In this document: one piece after another, positions 24,510 through 37,400 of the stretch
Position numbering within the stretch: position 1 is the stretch's first letter
How the letters are laid out: every line of letters starts with the position of its first letter
Assembly: GCA_963277665.1 (NCBI GenBank)
Contig: OY728165.1
Span: forward strand, 1,150,130,050-1,150,194,049
Source of the DNA: Viscum album
Lineage: Eukaryota > Streptophyta > Magnoliopsida > Santalales > Viscaceae
Length of the DNA: 64,000 bases
Direction: 5' to 3'
The notes under the pieces: generated by a model
Database searches by the model: none
What the model saw: only the letters and a program-made list of their open reading frames with translations
What the model was told of the DNA's origin: nothing
Position numbers and translations under genes: made by a program

Positions 24510-27500
24510 ATGGCTCCAGGTCGAAATATTTTTCAGATTCATGTACAAGATGCCCAGTAGGCTACGCAATCAGATCGTTGTTATTTAGAGGTTGATTATG
24601 AGGACACTTGGAGGAGGACACTCTAAGAGTTTCAATGCCAGAGTCTGCAGAAGTAAAAGGGCTCTATTTTAGATGTAGTCATGGATGAGTTGTTGGAGGA
24701 GGTTGAGATATCCTTCAGTCTGATCTATGCTCAGGATAAGCACTGGGTGTCTATGGTTGTGACATTACTGCATGGAGTGATGACGAATTTGTGGTTATTG
24801 TTCCTTGGGGATCATGAGGATTTAGTTATCTCATGGGAGGAGTTCTGAGACATATTCAGAGTTTAGTTTCTTTCTTCAACCATGAAGGCATCCAGTTTTC
24901 AGGATCTGCTTACCCTTCGATAGGGGAGATCTAGTGTTTGTGAGTTTGGAATCTATTTAAGGATCATTTTATGATATTTTTCAAATATGTTTCCAGATGA
25001 GAAGTATAGGGTGAGGAATTTTGAGGATTATTTTCATCCATAAATCCACCACCAGGTCACCCCATTTATGATGAAGAAATTTCTTGAGGTACATGCAAGG
25101 GAAAAGGTCATCAAGAGGATGTCATCCAGAATTGGATCTTCAAGAGAGGGGATTCTTCAAAAATCCACATGAGGTAGAGTTATGGATTGAGGTTCCCTGT
25201 TTTCAGTGAAGAATATTTTTTATTCGACTGGGGAAGGTCTCAGCCCTAAGAATCTCATTTCCCCAGGGGAGGTGTCTCTAAAGAATATTTCAAGGGATCC
25301 TATGATTGTTTTTATTATGGATTCTGAGGTAATCAATAGAAAGAGTTTCTATGTTTTCAAAGTTGTCATCATGCACTAGGTGTTCTGCTCCGGGTTCCTC
25401 TATCGAGGAAGTTCCAGCCGATGTAGCAGTAGCAGGTTGCACCAGATTTGGATCAATAAAGGGTAGATGGGGATGGAATAGAATATCCCTGTGATGCTCC
25501 CATTCCTTAGCGAGTAGAGAAAAACAATTGGGGTGGTATCCATTAGGATCAGAGAAGTCGTGGAGGAGACCATGCTCACCTCTATGCTTTAGCATTTCCA
25601 GTACTAGGTGAGCCAAATGTCTTATGAGATACCCTTTTATTGTTTTCAACTTGGGTGTATATCAGGTTTGATTTAGGAGAAACAAAATCCTTCATATAAC
25701 ATTCCCTTGTACATGAATTGGGACTTGAGGTAGATAGGCTTCCAGTGCCCTTGGCATTGACTATGCCAGTTGGAGGTCGAGCTAACTTGTTTTAATTATG
25801 TAGATACTTTGAGCAAGTGTTGGGGTTGCACCGCTCTTGTGTAGAGTTCCTATGTTTACAGATATAACCATACAATGTCATCCTCAGCAAGGATTGGTTT
25901 TATTCACTGAAGGCTATCATATATTGCTTCCTGAGGGAGGTGGCGTTCTTCAATACTGAGGGAGAGACAACAATGTTTTTGGGTGAGTGACACCCTTATA
26001 TTGGTTAGATACGTGTATTATCCTTTTCATACTTAATGGTTTAGCTGATGTTGAGTTCTATAGAGGTTTAGAAGTTGTTGTATCATAGGTTTGTAGAAGA
26101 GTTACCTGATTCCTTTCCAAAATAAATGGCATAATTGACCCCTCTAAGAGAGATTGAGTTTTGGATCGAGCTATATCCATGAGAATCTCCTATCTATTTT
26201 TTCATACAGGATGGCCCCTTATGAGTTATGGAATCTATGTGTACAACTCAATGGTCTGTTACAATATGGTTTTCTTCAACCAAGTGCATCACCATCGTGT
26301 GTGCCATTTTTGTTCTTGAAGAAGGCTGACAATAGTTTGTGGTTGTGTATCTATTATCATCACTTAAACACAATGACAGTGAATAATCACTATTATCCTT
26401 CATGAATTGATGATTTATTTGATCAAATACATGGTGAATGTTGGTTCTAAATGATCTAATTGAAGTCAGGATATTATCAGATGCATGTGAAGGATGATGA
26501 TATCCCAAAGACTTCATTCCATTTTCATCAGGGGTATTACGAGTTCATTGTAATGAAGTTTGGTGTGACGAATTCTATGTTCATAGGATTGATGAACTCC
26601 ATGTTATGTGAGTTCCTAGATAAGTTCTTGGTGGTCCTCATCGATTACATACTTATGCACACTATGTTTGAGGAGGATCATATAGAGAATCGTTACATTG
26701 TTTTATGAGTTCTTCATCAACAATAGTTAATTGGGATGTTGTCAAAGTGTGTGTTTTGGGATCTAGAATTTTTTTCTTTGGGTATGTGGTCTCCCAACAT
26801 GGATTATTTATGTATCCTTTGAAGATAGAAGTATTTTTTCTTGGGAAGATCCCAAGATAATGGTAGAGGTGAGAAGATTCATGTGACTCACAAGATAGTA
26901 TATGTGTTTTATAGCCAAATTCTCTTGGGACTTAAGTCCTATGACATCATTGACCAAGAAGGATCATGTGTTCATGTGGACTGATTAGTCTTAGGAAGAT
27001 TTTGAATATGTGAAAGAGAAGTTAGTATGTGATCCAGTTCATTATATGCTGGTAGAGGGAGTTTAGTTTGATGTTTTCTATGATGCTTCTCATATGGAGT
27101 TAGGTTGTGTTATGATGCAGTATTGATAGGTCATTTCATATGGGTCTCAGTAGTTTCTTCCCCATGAATGTAACTATTACACCCATGATCTTGAGTTAGT
27201 ATCAGTGGTGTTTGCACAAAGATGTGTAGACATTACCTCATTGGTGAGCACTTTGTGGTTTTCACCAATCATAAGAGCTTGAGGAATGTTTTATCCTACC
27301 ATTAATTAAAATTTTGGAATCATATTTCTATGGGGTTATTTCAAGAATATGACTTCAAAATCTTGTATACACCAGGAAAGGTGAATTTTGTAGCTGATTC
27401 GTGGAGCAGGAATTAGCATAGTGATGCAGTGCATAAATCTAGTGATTCATGGAGAGTAATGAAAGAACTTTCAGTATTACATACCGATATTGGAGAAGTT

Positions 27501-28955
27501 GGGGGTAGAGGTTTTCTTTTTACAATAAAGGTGATATAATCTCTCGTGAAGTAGGTGGAATTGTCCCAATTGGGTGATATAGAAGTGGAGGTATGGAGAG
27601 ACCGAGTTGTTTATAACGAGCCCCCTGATGGTTGGTATAAGGATGAACAACACTAGGTGTTATATTAGGGAATGATTTTTGTTCCATTGTCAATGCATTA
27701 TATAGTTCTCTAAGGGTTCTATATTTCTCCTTTAGCGATGCATCTTGGAATAAAAAATATGTTCCGAGCCTTGAGGAGTTAGTTTTGGTGGCCAGGCCTA
27801 AAGCATGTAGTTGCAGAGTTGGTGCATCGATGTTTGGTCTTACAGAAGGTGAAGGCCAAGCATCGTGTCCCCTGTGGTTTTCTCCAACCATTAGATGTTC
27901 CTATGTGGAAGTGGAAGGACATCCCAATATACTATGATTCTAGTTTACCTCATGATCAGGGAGTCTAAGACACTATATTGGTTTTATTTAACCATTTGAC
28001 GAAATAATCCCACTTCATAGAAATCAAGGAATTGAGATCATGGAAGTTTCGTTAAGGAAGTATCTGGAGGTGGCGGTGAGACTCCACAGAGTCTTGAGGA
28101 AGATCATTTTTGATAAAGATCCTTGTTTTACCTATAGGGTGTAGAGAGGTCTCTAGAAAGCTTTTAGTTCTAATTTATTCCTCATCACTACATTTCATCC
28201 ATAGATAGATAGTCAGACAGAGCATGTTATCTGGACTCTTTAATTCATGTTCTTCTCTTTATGTCAGGGATTTTGGAGGTTTGTGGATGAGGCACTTACC
28301 TTTGGTGGAATTCTCCCACAATAGTAGTTTCCACTCCATGATTGATTTGGCATTGTTTTAAGATTTATATGTCTGGCCTTTCTGTTCTCCATTTTTCTAA
28401 ACTAGGGTCGTAGAGTTAGAAATTCATAGGACATAACTAGTACAGAACATGAAAAATATGGTTCAAGTGATTCATTAGAGGATGAAGGCAGCGCTAGATC
28501 ATCAGAAATCATATGTCGATCAAAGGATGAGACCTTTGGAATTTGATGTTGGGATCACATTCTTTTGAAGGTGACTCCCCATCATGGGCAGTGAAGGTTT
28601 TGCCATGGTAGTAAGCATTCTCTTGGGTTTTTTTCCTTTCGAGGTGTTGTCTCGTGTTGGTGCTATAGTGTATCAAGTATCCATTCCCCCATAAATGAGC
28701 CAGATACATGATGTTTTTCACGTGTCATAACTCTATCATTATCTATATGATGACTCTCAAGTCATCAATTGGGGTGAGATCTATGTTGATGATGATGAAA
28801 CATTCGAGGAGTGGCCAGTAGAGATCCAGGCCTGCAGGGAGAAGGTGTTGTGTGGGTGTTCTATTCCCTTGTCTCATGTCTGGTGGCAGCACAGTGGTGT
28901 GGAGTAGAGTACATTGGAACGTGTGTCATAGATACGTGCTCAGTGTCCCAATTTG
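24510..28955 (+). pseudogene. Gag-pol polyprotein relic of element C
   Basis: Readable in order across many stops and frameshifts. Gag starts MAPGRNI at 24510, with WEEF near 24838. A decayed zinc knuckle (DCFYYGF) lies near 25303. Protease is near 25640-25790 (FDLGETKSFI for the usual FD-GATHSFI, then DRLPVPLALTMPVGGRA). Reverse transcriptase spans 26170-26720 (YRMAPYEL, CIYYHHLN, SGYYQMHVKDDDIPKTSF, FGVTNSMF); the catalytic pair reads LIDYIL, so the second Asp is lost. RNase H is at 27050-27420 (FYDASHMELGCV, THDLEL, TNHKSLR). The integrase zinc region is at 27680-27870 (WWPGLKH, RCLVLQKVKAKHR, PMWKWKDI). The integrase core is at 27960-28240 (DKDPCFTY, FHP-IDSQTEHV). The C-terminal tail at 28550-28955 has RVGAIVYQV, IHDVFHVS and a chromodomain-like HSGVE--TLER segment. 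Confidence 0.88.
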
Positions 28956-29267
28956 ATTTATTTTTAACTCTTTTCATGTAACAATGTTTTTTTCTTGATT
29001 AGAGACATTTTTTTATTATGAGAAGTATTCCTTTTATTAAATTTGTGGATTTTTCTATTTTGAGAGTTACCTCTATGGGAAGTTTTCCAGACCCCTTTTA
29101 TGATTCTGTTTAGGTGGGTTTTGAATTCAACCTAACAATAATGTTTGAGAGGAATTTTATGTAATGGCTTGGACCTCTATGGTCCATTCCTTTGCTAAAA
29201 TCTGGTGTCTGGAGTGTTTTGGTAGGCCAAGGTGACTTATCTAGAACACTTTCATAAATTTCTAGTT

Positions 29268-29527
29268 CTGTGAACAATGTCATCAGTGAGGCAGATGTGA
29301 ATAGTGTCACTAGTGAGATAGATGTAAATAGTGTCATATGTGAGATAGATGTGAACACTATCATCATTGAGACAAATGTGAATAGCGTCATCGGTGAGAC
29401 AGATGTGAATAATGTCATCAGTGAGATAGATTTGAGAAATTTCATTTGTGAGACAGATGTGAATAGTGTCATCGGTGAGACATATGTGAGTAGTGTCATC
29501 GATGAGACATATGTGAATAGTATCGAC
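29268..29527 (+). repeat. 27-bp tandem array 1 in right LTR of C
   Basis: About nine units of the same 27-bp sequence as 20254-20514 (GTGTCATC-GTGAGAC plus AGATGTGAATA). Its presence in both LTRs means the array existed before insertion. Confidence 0.9.
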
Positions 29528-29529
29528 AT

Positions 29530-29812
29530 TAGTGAGTCATTTGCGATGTCGGTGTCGGTGAGTCATTTGTCATGTCAGCATCAGTGATTCATTTTTCTTA
29601 TCAACATTAGTGACTCATTCTCACTATCAGCATCGGTGAGTCATTTGTATAGTTAGTGTTGATGAGTAATTTGTATTGTCGGAGTCAAGGGGTCATATGT
29701 ACTTTCGGCTTCGGTGAGTCATTTGTTTTCTTGGCATCGGTAAGTCATTTTTACTATCAGTATCGGTGATTCATTTATACTATCAACATCAGTGAGTCAT
29801 TTGTACTGTCAT
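29530..29812 (+). repeat. 27-bp tandem array 2 in right LTR of C
   Basis: About ten units of the GTGAGTCATTTGTACTGTC type, abutting array 1 as in the left LTR. Confidence 0.85.
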
Positions 29813-32121
29813 TGTTGGTAGGTGTACATTTTTTCTGGCTTCCTACAGTTTGGCCATTTAACATTTTATTTGAATAAAAAACACATTCAAGGCATTGTTT
29901 TAAGTGATTTAAGGCTGTATTAAGTCCCATAACTCCTATATTAATTTTAATGAGGCTTGAGATGCTTTTATATGGTCCATCCACATTGTTTAATATGATC
30001 CACTTTTAATGTAAAATCTTTCATATCTTAAACCGCTACTCTGTTAAATCTTTTAAAATGATGAGATATCTTTCTCACATATTATACCTTCATGTTTCTT
30101 GGTGAGAGAAAATTTTACCTTTCCTTCATCCCATATGAGTGGTGTGATCGATCCTTAATCCTTGGATTGTTTTACCTTGATGTTTCTTCCTGCTGCATGT
30201 GTGCCCTCTGTTTTGGTGCAAGAAGAAACTGTCGATCTGTCATCGATAAAAGGTATGATCTACCTCCTTTCTTATGTTTTCATTGATCATTATTTTCACA
30301 TTTCTCCTTTCTATTTTATGGCATGTGATCTCAATGTTTTTAATGGTGTTTTTAGGTGTTAGTTGGTGAGGTTGTGCTACAACGTCCATAGGTGGATGCA
30401 GTTTTCACAGGGGGGAGGAGATCATGATCCATTGTGTTGATCATTATCTTATAAAGAACATCAAGAACATTTTTAGGTAGGGTATTTGATGCTACTCTAT
30501 TATTTTACATGATATTTTTGAGTTTTCATGATTTAGCCGAATGGATCACAATGGAATTGATGTAATAAATATTTAAACCGAAAAAAATTTGTATCGATCG
30601 TATGATATTAACTCTTGTTTTTATAAATTGTGTGATATCTATTATTTCTTTGTTTATCATGTCATTCTTGACAAAAATTGGTAACTAACCTAAACTGGGA
30701 TTAATTGTAATTATTTTTTGATGATAAAAGTGGCATATAATTGAATTTCTTTGTTGTTGTAGTAAGCATGTTTAATTTAATTAATTGAAAAGCCAAAGTA
30801 ATGTTGATACTTATTGAGAATGAATTAAAGGAATGTCAATTAATGGTTTAGTAAATTATTCATATCTTACTATTTAGGTTTCCCATAGTCAGAACCAACA
30901 AATAATAAATATGTTAATTCAAGTTGTATTTTTTAACCGGTTGTTTGATAAAAAATAATGCCTAGTAGGGTTCTGAGTTACCCTTTTTCTTCTAAGGGCT
31001 ACTACCTTATGCATTGGAGCCATGAGTTCTCATTATGTATAAAGTTTGGATGCCTTGTCTAAGGGAAAAGATCCTAGTAGATATGATTTTTGTTTCTTTC
31101 TTCTTGTCTTGTGATGTGAGCCCAGATGGCTGTTGTGATGTGAGGGGGTACGGAGGCCCATTCGTTATTGTATAAGTTTACATCTAGAGTACTGAGATGA
31201 ATTATTTTATGCATTTGGGTGTTAGGGAGGACACAGGACATGATAAAACATGTTGGAGGTTAATTATTGGAAGCTTTCAAAATCTTGTTGGTTGTTTATA
31301 TGCTTTAATTTCTCTATTGTTCAAGGTAGTTTTTCTTTTTTACCCTCCTTACAAAAGTGTCAAAGATGCATGGGGTATGCCACATGATTTTTATGTTTAT
31401 CTTATCAAGGGAGGATGGTTCTAAACTCCTTCTACAGGTGGGAAAGTCTTGAAGGGTAGTCCATCTACTCACCATGTTGAAACCCCTGTTTTTTGTAGCT
31501 CAGAATGTTTTTCTAGAATTCATGGGAATATTGGAAAATGATAATGTTGTTAATAAATGATAGAATAAATGATGTTAGCCTATGCTGTAGGAGATTTCTA
31601 GGATGAAATGATGAGGTTACAGTTTAAAGGAATAGTGGACATTGGGTGCAATGCTAATGAAATATAATGTTTAACTGATAATGGGTAATTAATATTTAAT
31701 GAATTAAATAACATAAAGTTCAACTGATAAAAAGTGAATGAAATAATATAATAAATATTTATAAATGGTTGTGTTCTAATAGGATTCCTATTTTTAGCAG
31801 TGGTGGCTAGGATTTCGAGAAATGTTAGCTATAGTTGATTCCAAGACTAGGTTATACCCATAGTGGGGTTGTCAGATATAATATGTTCTGTACTTTTTGT
31901 GTTTCTATATGCTACTCCACACCACCAGTTAGGGAAACTAGAACCCCTGTGATTATAAGACCTGGGGGGTTCTGCATCATTCTAGTAGAAGGATGGATGG
32001 CTGACTACCTCTTTTTTCCCCACTCTCATCCCTTGGTAGTAACTTGTGCTGGAAGGCACAACGGTTAGTTTTCCACATATTTCTGTTTAGAGCTTTGTGA
32101 TGTCTTGTGGTTATTCACACG

Positions 32122-32126
32122 CATAT
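32122..32126. repeat. Target site duplication CATAT (left of Cassandra)
   Basis: CATAT precedes the first Cassandra LTR and is repeated at 33553-33557 after the last. The left LTR of element C shows the corresponding unfilled site. Confidence 0.88.
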
Positions 32127-32501
32127 TGTGACAATTGGGTCTCGGTGACAGCACAAACACCCCGCCTTAACATGGTCGTCGGGTCCTAGCCTACCCAGTA
32201 CCCCCAGTTGCCTCGCAGACACGTGGGGCCCACCCTAGGGTCAACCCACATGCCCGAACGGGTCATCTGACTAATGATTGTCCGCACAGGACAACACATG
32301 TCCTTTCCAGTGTGCTTTGTCCTCACTCACACACACCCTGGGAAACTTCCTAGAAGGTCACCCATCCTGATCACTACTCCAGGCCAAGCACGCTTAACAG
32401 TGGAGTTCTAAACAGGAAGGCTCTCGAAAAAGAAGGTACACCTTATTGATACGAGTCATATCATTTACTCATTTAACCCTTTATCATTTGGGGATGTTAG
32501 A
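32127..32501 (-). repeat. Cassandra LTR 1
   Basis: Full-length 375-bp LTR, TGTGACAATTGGG to GGGGATGTTAGA on the plus strand. It carries a complete 5S-like segment at about 32336-32410. Confidence 0.88.
32336..32410 (-). other. 5S-rRNA-like domain in Cassandra LTR 1
   Basis: The minus strand reads AGAACTCCACTGTTAAGCG, then TGCTTGG, AGTAGTGATCAGGATGGG, TGACCTTCTAGGAAG. This matches the 3' two thirds of plant 5S rRNA, covering the A-box, intermediate element and C-box of its internal pol III promoter with some changes. It is part of the transposon, not a 5S gene. Confidence 0.88.
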
Positions 32502-32568
32502 ATCACCCCCCTTTAGAGCACAACTCCCTTGTTGTGTGCCCTACATATCAACCCTAACAGTGCACCCA

Positions 32569-32805
32569 CGTGCTCGAACATGGCATCTGACTAATGATTG
32601 TCCCCACATGCCAGCACAACTCTTTTACTGTGTGCTTAGTCCTCACTCACACACACCCTGGGAAACATCCCAGAAGGTCACCCATCCCGATCACTACTCT
32701 AGTGTGGAGTTCTAATCAGGAAGTCTTTCGAAAAGGAAGGTGCACCTTGTTGACATGAGTCATATCATTTAGTCATTTAACCCTTTATCATTTGGGGATG
32801 TTATA
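32569..32805 (-). repeat. Cassandra LTR 2 (deleted)
   Basis: The first internal domain fuses directly to mid-LTR sequence (CAGTGCA joined to CCCACGTGC), so the primer site and one end of this LTR are missing. Its 5S-like domain also lacks about 19 bp covering the A-box. Confidence 0.8.
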
Positions 32806-32908
32806 ATCACCCCCCCCCCATTAGAGCACAACACCCTCATTATGGGCCCAACATATCAACCCAGTCAGTGCACTGCACTTAAAGCTAGGTACCACCTCTG
32901 ATACCAAA
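32806..32908 (-). other. Cassandra internal domain 2 with primer site
   Basis: 103 bp. A C-run at its left is a polypurine tract on the minus strand. CTCTGATACCA at 32896-32906 is the complement of the tRNA-Met primer site and lies two bases from LTR 3. Confidence 0.85.
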
Positions 32909-33078
32909 TGTGACCACCGGGTCCTGGTGACAGCACAGACACCCCGCCTTTACATGGTCGTCAGGTCCTGGCCTACCAGGTACCCCCATTTGCCCTGCAG
33001 AAAAATGGAGCCCACCCCAAGGTCCACCCACGTGCCTGAACGGTGTCATTTAACCCTTTATCATTTGGGGTTGTTACA
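32909..33078 (-). repeat. Cassandra LTR 3 (5S domain deleted)
   Basis: Only 170 bp. Sequence jumps from GTGCCTGAACGG to TCATTTAACCC, removing about 200 bp including the whole 5S-like segment. Both termini are intact (TGTGACCACC, GTTGTTACA). Confidence 0.85.
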
Positions 33079-33177
33079 ATCACCCCCCTTTAGAGCACAA
33101 CTCCCTCGTTGTGGGCCCAAAATATCAACCCAGGCAGTGCACCGTACTTAAGGCTGGGTACCACCTCTGATACCAAA
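33079..33177 (-). other. Cassandra internal domain 3 with primer site
   Basis: 99 bp, ATCACCCCCCTTTAGAGC to GATACCAAA. The primer site complement CTCTGATACCA is at 33165-33175. Confidence 0.85.
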
Positions 33178-33552
33178 TGTGACAACCGGGTCCTGGTGTC
33201 AGCACAGACACCCCGCCTTAACATGGTCATTGGGTCCGGGCCTACCTGGTACCCCCATTTTCCCTAGAGACACGTGGAGCCCACCCCAAGGTCCACCCAC
33301 GTGCCTGAATAGGTCATATGACTAATGATTGTCCCCACAGGACAACACATGTCCTTTCTAGTGTGCTTTGTCCTCACTCACACACACCCTGGGAAACTTA
33401 CCAGAAGTTCACCCATCCCGATCACTACTCCAATCCAAGCACGCTTAACCATGGAGTTCGAATCAGGAAGGCTCCTAAAAAAGACGGTGCACCTTGTTGA
33501 CATGAGTCATATCATTTATTCATTTAACCATTTATCATTTGGTGATGTTACA
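33178..33552 (-). repeat. Cassandra LTR 4
   Basis: Full-length 375-bp LTR, TGTGACAACCGGG to GGTGATGTTACA, with a complete 5S-like domain near 33388-33460. Followed by the CATAT duplication. Confidence 0.88.
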
Positions 33553-33557
33553 CATAT
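33553..33557. repeat. Target site duplication CATAT (right of Cassandra)
   Basis: Exact repeat of 32122-32126. Confidence 0.88.
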
Positions 33558-34494
33558 ATTCTAGATTTAGTTACCTATGGACTACTCTTGGTGTTACATG
33601 TATAGGTTTTTGTGGCTTGAGGATCCTTACTCAGTGTATGGGAAGTAATTGATTGAGTTATAATTCCTAACATATGATACACATTATGAAAGCTTTGGTG
33701 GATCTCAGAAACTACCTGGTTAAGTTGGTTACATGGACATTGTGGTTATGCTTCATGAGGTGCATGTTGTGGTACTTCACCCAAGTGTATGAGGGAAACT
33801 ATTTTTAGAGTGTGATTCTTAGGATGTGTGACATTAGGGAAAAGTGGAAAACTAGTGGGGAAGTGGTAGTATGGTACCCGTGATATTCTTTATTATATCA
33901 TATACTCTTGTATGTGATACATGGTGAGAGTAGCCATGGTGAGGCTAGGAACATAGTATACTTATTTAGGTAATGAGTTAGTTTCAATTTTTGTTCACTA
34001 TGATTTAGAATGTTTTCTTTACTTTTTCACAAGAGGCTCTAGGGAAGACATTTCTGAGTATACTGTTATAATAACCCTGTGTATATCTAAACAGTTTTTC
34101 AAGTCACTGGGATCAAGTTAGAGATCAAGCTGATTATTATAATCTTGGGGTTTGTGGAGCAGTTCGTGCTTCGTGGTCACTACCGTTTTTATTTTCTTTT
34201 GGTACTTTCAGTTATCCATTTCAGTTGTAATAGTTTTTTCATGACAATAAATATGTGTACAAGGGATTTATTTTATATTTCAGTCTAAGTTATATTTTGT
34301 TGGTGTTTTTGTTATCTATCACTTTCGTATGTGTTCTGTTATAGGGTAATGCCCTCTATTTTGTGTGTTTACTATACCCTCGGTGCTAGTCACCATCTCA
34401 GGGCCTACTAGAGGAGGGACTCGGGGGGTCTCTACCTCCATCCCCACATTGCTATCCAAGGAGGGGTACACCATGTTGATAGGGGGTCATGACA

Positions 34495-37400
34495 CATAGG
34501 GTCACACTATAATGGGGTTTTGGAATGTTTGAAAGTGTCCCTCATGTCCCAACCCATAGGGTACACACTACAATGGGAATAGGTTGAGATTTGGATTCAT
34601 TTACAAAAGGTTATGTTAGAATATAACATCATGTTCTCATAATTAATCAGATATATAAAAACAATTATTAAGTAAATTATAATTAATTTAAAATTTCATC
34701 CCATATTGTTATTTGGTGAATAGAGTCATGTAAGAATGTCCTTGTAGTTGAATCCTATAAATCCTCATGCCCTCTCAATCCTAATTTTATGTGGGTGTTC
34801 TTAGAGGTTATTTGTTGGTAGTTTAATTTATACTCATTAATCACCTTCCATTTTTTGGTTAACTCTTTATTGACATAGTAATTTGTTTTTACTGGTAAGG
34901 GGTTTGATGTTGATTACACAAATTAATTGTGTAATTATGAATATATGATTTGTAATTTTCTCAGCATGGATCCAATAAATCACATTTGGACCAACTCATT
35001 TCATTAATCTTGATTTTATAGATGTATATATTGTAAATAATTTTTCAATGGTTATCAATTAAATAGAATGAAACTAACAGTTGAACTGATTCCAGAAATT
35101 AGGATCTTTTCCCTAGATGGTGTCAAAAGTATTCCTTAGAAATTTATGGTGTTGTAAGTAATATTTTGGGTGTGTAGATATGTCTTAGTAATATTTTTTG
35201 GAAACTTCTCTTTACTGAAAAAAATAATATAATTTTTTATAAATTTTTTAATTAACTATGATATATTTTTTGGCTTGATGTAGGATCTTGGAAGATGATA
35301 TAAGGAATTGACATGATTATATGAGAGTGAATGGGAATTTCATAATAAATAATTATATATATGTTAGGTGTACCCTTGATAATATATGTTGGATTAAAAC
35401 TAGGGGAAACCCATAACTTCACCATAAATAGCCAATCACTATCCTAAATCTCATTCCTGATCACCAAAGACTAACAACAAGAACCAGGGTATCATAAAAA
35501 TATAATAGGGAAATGATTTAACCATAAACAATCATATGATATATTGAAATAAATAAAAATATATTGTGGAATATGTGAATATATCACATGTAAAACAACA
35601 TATAAAGGTCCAAATACACCATCTTTAAAACATTGTCTCAAATTAAAATAAGAACACCACCACAACATACAACCCAAAACAACCCATGACTCCATCTTTA
35701 TGTGACTATATTTCAACTCAATCATAAACCACTATTTGTAAACATTGGAAAAGAATGTATTTCTCTCCACAATAATATTCCAATTTCATATATCCTTCAA
35801 AACCGAAGATATAAATTTCCAATGGAAAAAATGAGGGTGTGAGTATAGATACCCAATAGCACATCACCAATTAATTCATAAAAATAAAACCACACACTTC
35901 CATTTGACCACAGTTAAAATATATATCTAAAATATATCAATGAAATAAATTTTCTATTTTATTTAATCTGTCAATTTTCCTTTTAATGTCCAATATTTTC
36001 TTTAAAAGTCTTTATATATTCAAATAAATAGTTTAATAAGGAATGTCATATATCCAATTGTCTAAAATAGAAAATAAATATTTATATATCATCAATTTAT
36101 ATATAAATAAAAAGTTGAAAGATTAATATTAAATGATCCTTAATGTAATTTAATTATCAATGCATCCAAGAGTGTAATCCATGACATAATAGTATACACA
36201 ACCAAACCTCTATGATACACAAAGGAACTCTAGAAATCTACAATTAATCCTAAAGTCTTGGAACCTCGATCCATTTGAAAGGATGATCCCATATCGCTAT
36301 GAAATCACATGAACAGCCCATTGTGATTTCTAATTCCATTGGGGACAGTTATTGTTTAGTTTTTCCCCTTACTATAAATGTATCACAAGGTTCTATTACA
36401 TTGTCGTTAAATTTTCAAACAACAAAATAATGTTCCACAATCAGTTTATAATGCATTAATTGAAATCACTATTCATAAACACTTTTTAAGGAATAATCCA
36501 TTTAAAATAAAATAGAATATTCCATTAAATATATTATAATGTGATACTAAACAACTAATATTTATTAAAATCAATATTCTTTTGAAAATATTCCTTGTTT
36601 ATTTTTTTAAATCAAATAATGTTCAAAAAAAAGTATCAGAATCAAAATCATCTTCAAATACCCATTCAAATACCCAAAATAATAAAGGCAATGTAAATAA
36701 TAAATTTCATAATTAAAACATAAATAATATATTACAATAACATAATGAATTAATGTTTTTAGAACGTATAATATATACACATACAATAATATAAAAAAAA
36801 AATTCCATCTAAAAAGTAGATTGAAAAAAAGAGATTTGTTCATCACAAGCCTAGATCCCAGAAAACCCCATCCATTCCCCATAAAAATATAGATCATGTT
36901 CCTATACCCCACAATGGTTTATATTTCATAGATAAAATGAAATATTATAGGTTTTTATAAAAAATAATCATACTTTTATGGGATCTACCAAGGGTGATCA
37001 AAGATCACTAAGGAAAAAAGTACGAGAAACTATTGATCATTATGTATGGTTTGGATCTAGGTAATGATAGATTATGAGGTGATTACTATTAAAGTTGAGT
37101 ATGTTTGTTATGGGTAACATTCCATATTAAATATATTAGAAATATCATTATTGGTAGGATCAGAAGATAATAAAACTATAGACTAACCATGTAGTGATAA
37201 TATTTATTGAAAACAAATCACACTATTTCTAGTAAGGTTATAATGTTATACAAATCATGCTCATGATGTTCAGAAAATAGTGGAAAGAACCCATTTTTTT
37301 AATTTATAAGGCCACATGAAACTAAAAATTATAATTAAACTAAGCATGAAACTATAGGAAATAGTAAATATACATCAAATAGTTAACATTGAATTATTAC

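Larger units (their letters stand above)
32127..33552 (-). mobile_element. Cassandra TRIM, multimeric (4 LTRs, 3 internal domains)
   Basis: A GC-rich 1426-bp island inside the right LTR of element C, flanked by CATAT duplications. It has four LTR units (32127-32501, about 32569-32805, 32909-33078, 33178-33552) separated by roughly 100-bp internal domains. On the minus strand each complete internal domain starts with a tRNA-Met primer site and ends with a polypurine tract (AAAGGGGGGTGAT). The first and last LTRs are both 375 bp, beginning TGTAACATC or TCTAACATC on the minus strand. They contain a segment that reads as plant 5S rRNA on the minus strand (GTTAAGCGTGCTTGG, GGATGGGTGACC, CTGGGAA), which is the defining feature of Cassandra. 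No coding capacity; mobilised in trans. Confidence 0.93.
20145..34494 (+). mobile_element. Element C: old Tekay-like chromovirus (Ty3/gypsy)
   Basis: A plus-strand element with both LTRs (20145-24120 and 29160-34494), a primer site, and a single degraded gag-pol with gag, zinc knuckle, protease, reverse transcriptase, RNase H, integrase and a chromodomain-like tail. The LTRs differ by an estimated fifth or more by eye, and a Cassandra element lengthened the right one. The domain order and the tail of pol place it with plant chromoviruses of the Tekay/Del type. A CACAT pentamer occurs at both outer edges (20140-20144 and 34493-34497), but the right copy overlaps the expected LTR terminus, so the duplication is uncertain. 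Confidence 0.88.
29160..34494 (+). repeat. 3' LTR of element C (enlarged by Cassandra)
   Basis: Starts TGTAATGGCTTGGACC after a purine-rich tract (GTTTGAGAGGAATTTTA) and ends GGGGGTCATGACA. It is 5335 bp because a 1426-bp Cassandra element sits at 32127-33552. Without that insertion it is near 3.9 kb, like the left LTR. Confidence 0.85.

Noticed and set aside
25290..25649. 119-codon minus-strand frame with balanced composition
   Set aside because: It is the antisense shadow of the element C zinc-knuckle/protease linker. The plus strand reads into the protease motif (FDLGETKSFI) across the same bases.
32336..32410. 5S rRNA gene
   Set aside because: Only part of 5S is present, with changes, and it lies within an LTR repeated in the island. 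This is the Cassandra LTR domain.
20140..34499. Firm CACAT target duplication for element C
   Set aside because: CACAT is at both edges, but the right copy overlaps the expected terminal CA of the LTR; direct abutment would give CATAG, so the call is uncertain.
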